A stretch of DNA of 64,000 bases from Papiliotrema nemorosa (lineage: Eukaryota; Basidiomycota; Tremellomycetes; Tremellales; Rhynchogastremaceae). The position numbers were made by a program, and so were the translations under genes. Position 1 is the stretch's first letter. Every line of letters starts with the position of its first letter. The notes beneath the pieces are model-generated. The model saw only the letters and a list, made by a program, of their open reading frames with translations, had not been told where the DNA came from and made no database searches. Below, piece by piece: positions 46,700 through 57,837 of the stretch. Where the stretch lies: the NCBI GenBank assembly GCA_032158125.1, contig JASKOT010000041.1, forward strand, positions 86,572 to 150,571. The letters are read 5' to 3'.

Positions 46700-49600
46700 A
46701 TGGCTCGCGGACATTCGGTGCATGGAGAGTCCGAGTCTGAGCAGGATGGGTCCACACGCGAAGCCCCGGCGAAGAAGCGAAGACGCAGGCGTCGATTCAG
46801 CTGTGAAGGCAAGTCGCAGGATCACCGAGAGAAAGCTGTCTTGCTGCTGACTGACCAAACAGACTGCAGGCGTCTGAAACTCAAATGCGATCGTCAAGGT
46901 ATGCTACTTGTCTGCCGTGCCGCTCCACAGCGCCTCATCACAGTACCATGTTCCAATTGCATACGTCGCAAATGTCCTCAGAAATGTGTGGATGATAGCG
47001 ATCTCCGAGATACATCACTCATGTCAGCCGCAGAGCTTGTTGCCGACGACGACTGACCCTCCACAGTACCACTGAATCCGACGCTCCACCGATGCCAGAT
47101 AGGATCGAGTCCGCCTCTGAGGGCGCCTCTTCTGTGCACGAAACCACATATCGCCCGCGACTTGTCAATGCCCCAGTCTCATCGGCCGCTTCTAACGCAT
47201 TGCAGCAAGTACTCATTGCCCCACCACCGATATTATCCCGGGACATCCCATCAGATCCAGTCTCCAGCATAAACGTCCACGATGCGAACTCTATGATCGA
47301 CCCAATCGTATCTGCGCTACATAGACCGCAGCTTGAGTCATCGGAATCGCCCTCTGCAGGATTGATCCTTGCGCCCGGGAATCTGGACCGCGATATAACC
47401 CAAGAGGATGTTCCACAATGTCCGACTGCCGGCGGCAGCTCATTTGGGACACTCGTCCTGGGCCAGGGCGGTACCTCGAAATATCTTGGTCCTTCCGCTG
47501 CGAGCGAATGGCTGAAAGATGTGAGTTTCGTCTTCACAGCTCGTCACGCTCACCGCAGTCCGAGATGCAAGAGCACGACACCAGTGGTGGGCCTTCTCGC
47601 TGGCCATCACCCGAGCCTTTAGGACGTCCTGTGCACCCCGCCAGCGTCGCACCAATCACTTTCCCCTTCAACGTTCACCCACCTCTTCGTACAGCAGACT
47701 TGATAGCTCACCTGCCCCCAAGGGAAGAGGCCGAAGAATTGGCAGATTGCTATTTCAAGTACTGCTCCTGGCAGTCAGTCTTCTCACGTATAAGAGCGTG
47801 ATTGAGGCGTTGACCCCACAGCCACGATGTCATCCCCCGTGAGAGGTTCCGCCAAACCCTTGAACAGGTCTACACTGGAGCAACTTTCGGCCAATGTGAC
47901 GCCCAGTCCATGGCATTGGTCTTCATTGTGCTCGCCCAGGGCACTTTATACTCCCTAGAACTTCCGAACATAGATGCTTCCGCAGAGGATTGGCTTCGTC
48001 TTGCCGAATCCGCTCTTGTCAAGGGCAATTTTCTAGCTACAAATACCCTCATGGGGGCCCAGACACTTGTGAGCGGGTCTATTCTGCATCGCGGAGCTTG
48101 AAGCTTACTTGCAGCATCTCATGGCGCACTTCCATCTGCATGTCATCCCACCACTGAATGCGACTGACCGCCTAGGCATGCCGACAAGGGAAACAAGGGG
48201 GATTCTGCGTGGACTCTATGGGGTCTCTGTATGCGCATGATACAGGCTGTAAGGCAACCGTCAACAAAGCAGCAAAGAACGAAAGCTGAGCTGGTAGATG
48301 GGACTGCATCGAGACGGTGCTAGGTGGAACCTGCCTCTCGAAGTTGTGGAGGAACGTCGCAAAGTCTTTTGGGAATGCAATGCGGCCGATGTCTTCCAGG
48401 TATGTCTCCAACGTGGCACCACGCCTGACGTACAACAGGCTCACTGCTTCTCACGTCCGTAAGACCTGATTCTGGTGTCCCGATAACGGATCAGTTTTGC
48501 AATCAACCCGGAGCACTGTGACACCCTGTTTCCTAACGAACCACCAACAGCGTCAGGTGAAAAGAGCTATACCATCCTTCGATACGAGCTCTCGAAGATA
48601 TCGGCCGAGTATGCGACAGATTAGCGAAAGCGCTTACTCTTTCAGCGTCCTGCATGCAGCAAGCAAGGTCAAAGAGCCCGAATACTCGGAAGTTATCAGA
48701 CTGCATGAACGAATGTCAGCATGTCCTGCTTGATGGAAGCTGATAGACAGATGTACCTTTGAGAATGACCTTCCATTCTCCCTTCGCTGTCGGGCGGCAG
48801 TGCTGGCAACTCCTTCCCGATACAGTGACATTGCATCTGCCGAACAAGCAACTCCATTGCCATCTAAAAGAGCCATGAAGATTTCGTTTCAAGCAAGTCG
48901 GCTTGACCCGTCCTAGGCTGACCCGCAGCAAAGTAGCCTGGCTGTCAACATCTGTGAAACTCTCATATGGTTACACCGCGTATACTATGCCAAGGCGCTA
49001 TACAGTGACACTGTGACAGGTCATTTGTCTACATACACGCCAAGCTACTTAGCAGTCATTGAACGTTGTACAGTGAGCGATCGCATACTGGTCCTGGCGG
49101 CGATACTGAATGAACAGGCAATCATAGCTATCGTGTCTGATATTCACGCTCGATTTCCGGCAGTTGCTGCACGGCAATGGCACCTCTGGGTAGGTCGTAT
49201 TCATGTCATTTTCTGCTGATCATGCCTAGTATCATACTTTCAACTCTGCCGTTTGTCTCGGGACCTTGGTCCTGAGGGATCCGTCAAACGTCTTTTCAGG
49301 CTATGCCGTCGCCCAGATTGGACTGGCCACTTACCTTTACACGGCTTTGGTTCAAAATCATCAGCCCAGCCCTCGGGGTATTCGCAACTTGCAGTGGTTG
49401 GTCAAGTTACAAGCACGAGTCACAGCGAAAATGAGTTCGGTGAGCCGAAAGGACTCGGCAGAGCCGGTTCCCCACAGCATCGGCCCAGATGATCCGGCTG
49501 CCGCAGAAGATGTGGAACTTTTGGGTTGGCGAACACGACTCGTGGAACGAGCAAACCGTTCGCAGAAGCGTCCTACTGCTACGACCATCATCTCACCCAG

Positions 49601-49863
49601 CACCCTCGTCAACGATACCTTGCCAGCCGTGGCGGAACCGAATCCACTTGGTACCGTTTTGCAATCCCCTGCTGCCGCTTTGCCCGCTGCAGAACAGCTG
49701 TCCGTCTCGTCTACCGATGATCTGGCGAGTCCGCGTTTCATTAGGGCGGAAGATAGCTTACGTTGTTCAGTTGCGCGAGTTTTGGGATCCATTAATTCTT
49801 CATACTTCCTTTGGTGCATCGACGGTCTCGAATGACCCTTCAAATGTGAATCGCAATTCATGA
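46700..49863 (+). CDS. Zn2Cys6 transcription factor, intron-dense
   Basis: Nuclear regulator beginning MARGHSVHGESESEQDG. A basic run (KKRRRRRR) precedes the cluster FSCEDCRRLKLKC...PCSNCIRRKC (C-x2-C-x6-C-x5-C-x2-C-x8-C), assembled over two introns. The Fungal_trans region reads DSAWTLWGLCMRMIQA, MGLHRDGARWNLPLEVVEER, FWECNAADVFQ, CFSRPFAINPEHCDTLFP, LPFSLRCRAAVLATPSRY and NLQWLVKLQARV. It ends LREFWDPLILHTSFG and stops at 49863. About 17 exons are required; three introns start with GC (46809-46862, 48893-48928, 49725-49770), several are 36-39 nt, and several use GTCAGY donors. Frame and family motifs are continuous after splicing, arguing for a live gene. It sits inside the candidate catabolic cluster and could be its local regulator. 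Confidence 0.8.
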
Positions 49864-49992
49864 CTTCAACTGATCTGTCAGATTTTTGGCGACGATACGT
49901 TTGAAAGCTGGTGGAATCCTCAATAAGTGTACACATACTACTTCTGTATCGAGCCAATGCATACATACACCCGTCTTTAACATACACCCGAC

Positions 49993-51247
49993 TCAAAAGT
50001 AAACCCGATCATCCATGACGGCATCGCCGTTATCGTCAAAGTAGACCGGCACGCCCTTCCTAAATGAGTACTGCAGTGCCGTAGCAATCTTTGCCGCTTC
50101 CAGAGCATCATCCGCGGTCAAGGGCAAGGGTACGTCGTCCAGGCACGATGCTGCAAAGGCGCGCAGATCGTTGATAAACGACTTGTCATACAAGACAAAC
50201 GCATCTTCGCAAGTCTGGGTTCGGACTCCATGGGGATCTCTGACTTCCACACGATTCTTGACCGAGTTTCCATTCACGATGGCTGAACTTTTCGTTCCAA
50301 ATACCCGTGTAGCGCTCTCAAACCCGTTGGTGAGGGTCCGTCCTAAATGAAAGGTCAACAATTTCCCATTGGCGAACTCGACCAAGGCGAATCCATTGTC
50401 TGCGTCGCCGTACTTTTTCAAGTCACCGTAAACCGCAGTCTGTCCGACGGCAAATACTCGATTGACCTGCTTTTTGGGATTTGACAGTCCTTTAGTGACG
50501 TCTAGATAGAACCTCGCGATATCGATCTGTGACGGTCAGACCATACAAGTCTGCTTACTCACGTCGTGTACACCCATGTCCACAAAAATCCCTCCAGATT
50601 GTGCGGAAAATGTCACAAAGAATCCTGCTCATCAACCTGAGGTGATGGAGCCAGACTCACCCGTCGGATCCTGCTGATCGAGACAATCTGTCTGTACGGC
50701 ATGCGTCTCTCCAAGGTCTCCTGCATCCACCATCTTTTTCAACGCGAGGTACGAATCATCGACTGTCACATCAGACCCGACCAAGGGATGTGGGACCTAC
50801 ATCTTCGGCAAAACGGAACCAGGAACTTCAAATGTGGATTGGCTTTCGCTTTCGCTACAACTTCTTTGGTGGTTTCGATATCAACCGCAATCGGCTTCTC
50901 GCACATGACATGCTGCATTCTTAGTTTAGGGAGACACGACGATCATTCATACTCACCAGGCCCATGTCAAGAGCTTTCAGGACCAGCGGAGCATGAGTGG
51001 CCGTCGCCGTAGACACCAAGACGGCTTGTGCTCCACTTTTCTCCATACATTCGATGGGATCAGAGTAGAACTTGACCGAGGACGGCAGGTTGTCTCTAGC
51101 CCATGCGTCGGCGCCTGGCTTCGGATCCGATGCAGCGACTAATTCTATCCTAGGTGAGAAATGGACTAGGATGTTTGCTCGAATGGCCCCAAGGCGTCCA
51201 AGGCCGAAGAGGGCGACTTTCAATCTAGGCTTTTCGATCGTCGACAT
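49993..51247 (-). CDS. Gfo/Idh/MocA-family dehydrogenase (inositol 2-dehydrogenase-like)
   Basis: NAD(P)-dependent oxidoreductase of cyclic polyols or sugars. The ATG at 51247 gives MSTIEKPRLKVALFGLGRLG with the N-terminal Rossmann motif G-L-G-R-L-G. Family blocks follow: VLVSTATATHAPLVLKAL, HVMCEKPIAVD (the catalytic-Lys E-K-P motif), FCRRFDDSYLALKKMVDAGD assembled over an intron, the DCLDQQDPTGFFV region, FVDMGVHDIDIARFYL carrying the G-x-H-D-I-D motif, and a long C-terminal domain ending MDDRVYF. About 345 residues in five exons. Inositol 2-dehydrogenase (IolG-like) is the closest recognisable group, but sugar dehydrogenases share all motifs. Head-to-head with the transporter at 51.6 kb across 343 bp; tail-to-tail with the regulator (129 bp). 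Confidence 0.87.
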
Positions 51248-51590
51248 GTCTTGTTGGCTTCGCACAGCTACCTGGAAGACTAGAAGGGCAAAGATATACC
51301 AGAATTATATGTGCAAAGGCCCCAGGCACTCGGATCTCGGATTTTACCACCCCATCCAGCTTATATCCGGTGTATTATGTTCACGCACGACTTCAGAACA
51401 AACGGATCTATGAAAGACGGAGGTATGAATCGGAGCTATGAACGCCGGACGTCGTGATGTCCGAGCTATTGCAACCCTTAGTTCCGACCGTGTCCGTACA
51501 GTATCGTGGCGGTATATATACCCCTGTGTACTTCACTCCATGGCACACCACGGAGTCCCGTAAATCAATCACTCAAATTCAATCTCAGCA
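51248..51590. promoter_or_regulatory. Divergent promoter of dehydrogenase and sugar transporter
   Basis: 343 bp between opposing start codons, with a TATATATA near the transporter side. Short enough for shared operators. No specific operator palindrome was identified. Confidence 0.55.
51513..51520 (+). promoter_or_regulatory. TATA box of the 51.6-kb sugar transporter
   Basis: TATATATA lies 71 bp upstream of the ATG, an appropriate distance for a short-leader TATA promoter. Confidence 0.5.
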
Positions 51591-53296
51591 ATGTCTGGCT
51601 TCAACGACACCGAGAAAGACCTGCCACAAGCTCATCTGGAAAACGTTCACGATGCCAACCTGGCGCACATCACCGAGGCAATCAATGCGGAGGAGCTAGA
51701 GCACATGGGCGTTCTCGCCGCCTTCAAGATGTATCCCAAAGCAACCTTCTGGTCCTTCTGTGTTTCTTTCGTGATCGTGGGTACAAGCTAGCACCGGGAA
51801 ATTAATGGCACAGATCATGGAAGCCTATGACAACGCCCTCATTGGCAACCTTATGGCGCAGCCAGCCTTCGCAAAAAAGTTTGGCGAGCCGGTAGGTGAT
51901 GGTACCTATCAAGTCACTCCTCCGTGGCAAGGAGCTTGCAATAACGCATCAACCATTGGCGCCTTTATCGGTATCCTCATTTGCGGATATGTTCAGCCCA
52001 TCTTTGGATACAAAAAGACCATCCTGGCTTCACTTGCCTTTATGATTGCCGCGATTTTTATACCCTTCTTCGCCGAGAGCATTGAAGTCATGTTTGTCGG
52101 TCAGCTCATCTGCGGTCTCCCTTGGGGTTTTTACAACGCCATCGCCCAAGCTTACGCCTCGGAGATTGCACCCCTCCCGCTTCGAGGTATATTCACCATG
52201 TACAACCAGATGTGCTGGTGTACCGGCCAGTTCATCACATCGGGTATCTTGTATAACTTCCGCGATGGCACTTCCAAAGTGAGTCTACGGTCTCCGCAGG
52301 ACACGGAGTGTGAGACTGACATTCAAGTGGTCATATAAAATCCCTTTTGCGATCCAATGGATCTGGCCAGTGCCTTTGCTCGTCGTCTTGGCGTTTGCAC
52401 CTGAATCACCATGGTGGTGTGTCCGAAAGGGCCGAATGGAGGAGGCAAAGAAGATGGTCATGCGCTTGGAGAGCCAACAGACTGGCCGAAACCCAGACGA
52501 CGTGGTCGCGATGATGCAGCGTACAATCGAGATTGAAGATCGGATCACAGAGGGTGCATCTTACAAGGCAATCTTCCAAGGCGTCGAGGCTAAAAGGACC
52601 TTGTGAGCATGACCCGTGTCCCACTGCTGACTTGGCAGGATTGCCTGTTTCTTGTTTGCCGCTCAAACGTGGTCTGGCTTGCTTATCGGCAACAATGCGA
52701 CCTACTTTTTCACGGTTGCCGGTATGGATCCCAATCGTGCCTTTTCCCTTTCACTGGGAAATACGGCGATCCAGTGGATCGCTGTTTTCTTGGCCTTTTG
52801 GGCAACTGCACACGTCGGTCGACGGCGCTTGTACCTTTCGGGAGTCGGCTTCCAAACCTTTATGCTCCTCTTGATCGGTATCGCGTCTGCCGCATCCGAC
52901 TCTTCGGCTTCATTCTGGGTTCAGGCGACCTTCCTCATTCTGGTCTTTTTCTCTTACGGTCTGACCGTCGGACCCATCACCTTTTCGCTTGTGGCCGAAA
53001 TGTCCTCTGTCAAGCTCCGAGCTCAGACTTGTGCGGTCGCTCGAGCGAGCTATTACGCTGTCGCTGTCGGCATGAACTACATCAACTCCTACGCTCTCAA
53101 CCCCCTCGCTTGGAACCTCAAAGGCAAGACGGCTTTCATCTGGTTTGCCACGGCGATTGGTGTACTCGTTTTCACATGGTTCTTTGTCCCAGAGACCAAG
53201 GATCGATCCTATCGGGAGCTGGACGTTCTTTGGCACAGGGGTGTACCAGCTCGAGCCTTCAGAACCACAAAAGTCGAAGCGACCGAGGATGAATGA
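51591..53296 (+). CDS. MFS sugar transporter
   Basis: Proton/sugar symporter of about 530 residues in four exons. Helix 1 reads VIIMEAYDNALIGN across an intron. Loop motifs are FGYKKTILA, LICGLPWGFYNAIAQAYASEIAPLPLRG (the E-x-x-P-x-x-x-R-G block after helix 5), FAPESPWWCVRKGRMEEA (P-E-S-P), HVGRRRLYLSG and VPETKDRSYRELDVLWHRGV at the C-terminus, all hallmarks of the sugar porter family. It is in the same subgroup as the transporter at 13.8 kb but clearly different in sequence. The second intron ends in AAG rather than CAG/TAG. Start chosen at the first in-frame ATG after a TATA box. Pairing with a polyol dehydrogenase suggests inositol or another sugar alcohol/sugar as substrate. Confidence 0.9.
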
Positions 53297-53678
53297 TGGG
53301 GTCAATTGAGATATGGGTCGGGAGCGAGGACGTATAGGAACAGTGGTCGGTGCAATAGCGATCATGTGATGACGAAGTATAAGTATTCTGAGCTTTGATA
53401 TGTTTTGCGCTCGGAATCTAGGCAGGTTATGTAAACTGTTGTTCAAACCAAATGCAATCCCTGGCTTCTCGGCCGCTCAACATCGCGTGAGAGTCTTAGC
53501 ACCTAACATCAGCATTTGACCCGATCATGGTCGTCAGGGGGCAGGTTGTAGAGCGACGACCCGTCGAGTACACGTGTAACAGCTGGTCACATTGGCCGAC
53601 ATGGAGGCTTCGTCGTGATGCTATTGCTCGACGATGCATGACTATATTACAGCTTGGCTAGTGTATAATCGATGAGAC
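53297..53678. other. Intergenic region
   Basis: 0.38 kb between convergent genes. Nothing supported. Confidence 0.5.
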
Positions 53679-54527
53679 TCACGTCGAGACTGTTTTCCAA
53701 AGCCCGTTGATCGACGACACCTTGTTGGTGATGTGATCTCTGATCCTATTGCCCATCTTTCTCTGCACATCCGTCCACTCTTCGGGTAGCTCTCGACGTC
53801 TTGCCCATTGGGTCAGTCCCCAGAACATGACCGCCGCCGCCAGGGATCCACCTCCTCTGCCAGTGTTGGCCTCGTGCACTCCCACAATGTCCTCTTCCGA
53901 GCACTCTTCCAGCTCCATTCTCAGCTTTGTCACCGCCTGATGAGTCTTCGAGCTCAACTCTGGCAACACGTCGAGTCCTGCAAGGTTCTTGGCGGTTTCA
54001 CTCCCATCCATGCTCACCTCTCCATTTTCTCTACTAGAGTCCCCGCAACTGGCAAAAGTCAAACTTGTGAAGTCGGTCGGTCTTGGCGACCTCGTCGTTG
54101 TGCTTCGTGAGATCATCGTTAACCTTTTGACCGTCTGCTGTCAGTACACATGAACGGTGAGACTCTCTTGAGAGATGACATTGATCCGAATCTCCTCGTG
54201 GGTCTGGGACGACCTCTCCTCCAGCTCCTTTACCCTGTCTGCTCCTTGTATAAGCTTCCCCTGTAGCTCCCCTTGCACAATCAGAGCCTTTGCCGCGAGG
54301 TCGAGCGCTTCGTGGTCGCGCGGTGATGTTGCGACTTGGGTTTTTCTCCTGGGTGGGCGAGATGGAAGGGGTGGGGGGAAGAGTGGGGATCGGTGAACAG
54401 ACCTCGAGAACCCTGCGCGGGTGAGTCGTGGGCTGGGTCGAGGGGTTTGCGGGTGGGGAGGAAGGGAGATCGGACCCCAGCAAACGTCGAGTGGGAGGGA
54501 CTGCTTCGGGTGTGTGCAAGAGGGCAA
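53679..54527 (-). CDS. Hypothetical coiled-coil protein (approximate model)
   Basis: I do not recognise this protein. The downstream part is clearly coding-like: LSSKTHQAVTKLRMELEECS, a Gly-rich turn, SLAAAVMFWGLTQWARRREL, then EWTDVQRKMGNRIRDHITNK. Upstream is a charged helical stretch with heptad-like spacing (LIVQGELQGKLIQGADRVKE, LEERSSQTHEEI) and a Pro/Ser-rich N-terminal part. The two halves are in different frames and need one or more introns near 54080-54170; candidates are 29-45 nt. Additional minus-strand exons may exist up to about 54800 (a segment with SPPKTPSSLASGVLNEIL reads open there). Start and splice sites are uncertain. It could be a coiled-coil structural or kinetochore-type protein, but that is a guess from composition. 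Confidence 0.4.
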
Positions 54528-57500
54528 AAGGTCTACCCTATTGACGGGTAGCGGGGAAGGATGTGACGCTCGTGTTGGACCGTTGGGCAGAGTAGCGTGA
54601 GTGACTATCCGAGCGCACCTAGGAGGTCACCGGAAGCTCTACCACCTCTGCTTCTTCCACGTTGGTATCTGCAACAGACTTTCAGTCGAGGGGTCGGTTT
54701 ACCCTCAAGATCTCATTTAGGACTCCGGATGCGAGTGACGAGGGCGTTTTAGGGGGACTGATCTGAGTAGCTTTCAGCGTAATAGGTCGAGACGGAAGAG
54801 GCAAAGGATGGAAGAGTTGAGGGTGGAAAACTTGAAGGTGGAAGTGTTAATGGTGGAAGGGGGATGTATTCCTTGTATCTTTCTGTCGCTATGTATCCTT
54901 GCCATACAGTGTATGAGCTTCAATCACCCCTAAGAACGAGGACCAACCATTTGTGTGCCGTGTTCTTGGATCAATCTTTTCCTTCGACGCTTCTGGCCGG
55001 CCTCCTGTTCATCCACGTTGACAAACGAGTCAGTGACATATCAGCGAGCCTTGGCGCCCATAATGCTCAGTGGATGAGTTGAATGTATGATCGCTCCATG
55101 TATCGTGATCGGTCGCCAGCGTCGAGAGGGAATGCCGTTGATGGAAAGCTCCGTCTTGAGATGTTTACTCTTTGCTTCTTCAACGTTGGTCGATACCGGT
55201 GAGTCGTGATCAATCATCGCATCGATTGAGCTGACTGCATAGGTGGATGAACAGTATTGTCGAAAATGTGAATGCAGAACATGCATACCAGTCCACCCTC
55301 CTTCCGACAACGTTGCCCTTGCCCCGTAATTCTCACATCCCAGCACCACGTTGCATCTCATCCAGCCATATGCCGATCGCCCTACTCACGAAGAGTAGCC
55401 CGAGCATGCCCAGCTGCATGTATGAGCCGAAGACACAAGATCAGACTGACTCCTGGCCGGTTTCCCCGGACGATTAGAGGTATCGGTTGAGGACATGTGA
55501 GTTTTCGAAGATATACGCTTGGTCGGGCATATACGTATAAGTTCGACTTGATACAGGTAGTGGCGTATACGCCGTGTCAGGAGCTGATCTTTAGAGCCCT
55601 ACTACCGTCAACAAGCGTGTTCCCTCCATTACACTCCTCTTCTATCTGCACCGGCGGGAATGCTGTTTACACTGTCAATCATCGCGGCCAAAGGGCGATC
55701 CCTGAGAGGTATGGCGACGTGCAGTAGACAAGTGTCTACACGGGGTGGCTGAAACAGCCCGTCACTTTGGAGATGAGGCCAAGGGAGGATCCAGGACACG
55801 ACAAAGTGGCTCTAGAGCGGGGATGCTTGACATGCATGGGGAGGAAGCGAAGATATCTCTCTCACGGTGAGCCTCACATGCTATCCCATGGTAAGCTGGA
55901 CCGGCTAGAGTAGGTATCGGTTAGTCCTTCCGGCGGCTGCTTGGAAGTCATCTCGTGTATCACTCACCTTTGAGCAGCACACTGCACCTCGACCTCGACA
56001 TTAGCCCACAGCCGTTACATTCGACACGCACCCCGCGCACTCGAGGATCCCCCGCCTTCCATCTCTCGCACACGTCCCGTAGATCTACCCTCTGATCTCT
56101 CACCTTTCGTCCGGCCGCTGCTCACAAATACGTAAGGCGAGGAAATATGATGGAGATCCGGGGATGTGTAGTGAGACCTGGGACCCAAGACTGCCAGATT
56201 TTGGACGTTCCACCCAGAGCACTCTGTGTACCGCAGACTTCGATGGTCTGTACGGAATCTTGGTACACCATCACTTGCGAGAACTGCTGCTGATGCTTCT
56301 AGGAGCAGTGAATCAGCGGAGCAAACCTCTAATGTCTCCCGGTTGACAGCGAATCGTCTACACCGCTGTTAATCTGCACCTATCGCCAGTCCGCTTTCCG
56401 ATCACCTGCTGTCGTCCAGATTGTCGCTCGAGCGTGTGCACATGCGTACTGCTGCATATGGTCATGCATGAATGCCAAAGTATAGTGCAACAGGTAACAT
56501 CTCGTCCCGCTGTCGGCCCTCATCATTCTTTTTCAATGCGCTCTAATTCTCGTGACTCGGCCAACAAACCGCTCTCCAACTCGCATGACAGCAAAGGAGC
56601 AGCACTCAGTTCCATCACTAGCCTTGGTCTCGTTGGTCCCCCAGAGACCCAGAAACTATGAAGGTTGCATAACCAACTGATTGGAGCGGAGTTGGGGGCA
56701 GTCTCGGCTGAAAGATCCACGCTGCAGCCTCATGTGGCGGTGTTGGAGGGGCGAATACGGATTTTACCATTGGTATGGAAGTACCGAGGTTTGTAAATTG
56801 AAGCCAAGTTTCAGGGGTTGCTGGTCACAACTGGACGTCGATGTAATCTTTTGTCTGGATCTAAAGGGTCAGCTGGTTTGTACGAGACGAAGTTTGCCAG
56901 TCCGGTACAAAGCTTGCTCTGCGAGTCCCAGAACTCGGACATGACTGTTGGGTCCGTGGGACTGGCGATAACTGCCTGTGAGCTGGGAAGACTCGTTTCA
57001 GCTGCAAGAGTGAACCCATGCGCAGCGCTACTAGTGTATGCACAGCATGCCTCAAATGTCAAGCACGTGATTCCGTTGCCAGCACATTTGGTGGGCATCC
57101 AGTCAACGTACGGCACTTTGCCCTATTTGGTTACCCGATGATGGAAATAACCTCCGCCAAGAACTCGATGTTCCACAGTGTGTTTGGCGTATGATCAGCC
57201 GACTTATCACAGGCAAGCTGGAAACGGAAGAAGTCTCACTTTTCCCATCTCGAGTAGAGAAACATGGCGCTTATCCTTCTCGGCGCTACAGCAAGATGGG
57301 ATCTGGTGCCTTGTTGGACATCTGACCTGACGCCATCTAGGCAGCGGTCAACAGTCCCACCATGTGCTTGGCCACCAAGACTGTTCACGGACAACTCCCG
57401 CGGATCACTCTTGGGACGGGGCGACTGCAAAAAAGGGAACCGAAGGGGCCAACATGTCATATGCTTCCGGATGCTGCCGAGGAAAGGGTATACAGCCTCG

Positions 57501-57837
57501 ACCATCAGATGGCACCGCGAGCCTTCGCTCGAGAGAGATCAAACTTCCTGTCGCCCTGAAAATGGGCTTTTTTAGCGGCTTGGCAGCATCACTGTCCGCA
57601 CCGTTTCTCCGGTCCACTTCAAGCCTGTTATCACGAAGGGATCGCCAAGCCGCCGAAGACCTGGGGTATATATTCGGCTTGTGTCTTCAAGAAAGGGACG
57701 TCTTTTCACACATGCAACAGCTGACGTAGACAGCGTGGTGGTTAACTTGTCGATTCAGGATCCCGGCACATCCTCTTCATTACCCGCACCAACGTCCATA
57801 ACGCTCCTGCCTCTACGCAAATCCATTCTTGAGCTTG
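54528..57837. other. Gene-poor subtelomeric region with cryptic coding traces
   Basis: About 3.3 kb. An imperfect GGTGGAA-centred tandem lies at about 54812-54865. On the minus strand at about 55762-56117 two open segments join across a canonical intron and contain Cys-rich text (CERWKAG, VECNGCG, then AYHGIACEAHRERD); start and family unknown. A plus-strand 107-codon frame at 56818-57141 is unrecognised. No other gene supported. Confidence 0.4.
57667..57673 (+). promoter_or_regulatory. Possible TATA element
   Basis: TATATAT preceded by GGGG, about 165 bp upstream of the ATG that opens the interrupted ORF at 57838. Assigned by position only. Confidence 0.3.

Noticed and set aside
48097..48200. 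Apparent frameshift in the 46.7-kb regulator
   Set aside because: A 47-nt intron from GTCATC to an AAG acceptor (about 48151-48197) restores the frame and the family motif D-S-A-W-T-L-W-G, so the gene need not be broken.
48590..48640. Stop codon TAG inside the same regulator suggesting a pseudogene
   Set aside because: A 38-nt intron with a GTATGC donor and TTTCAG acceptor removes it and joins I-S-A to D-V-L-H in frame.
54812..54865. GGTGGAA-centred tandem repeat as a minisatellite
   Set aside because: Only about three imperfect copies are present; too few and too diverged to call a minisatellite.
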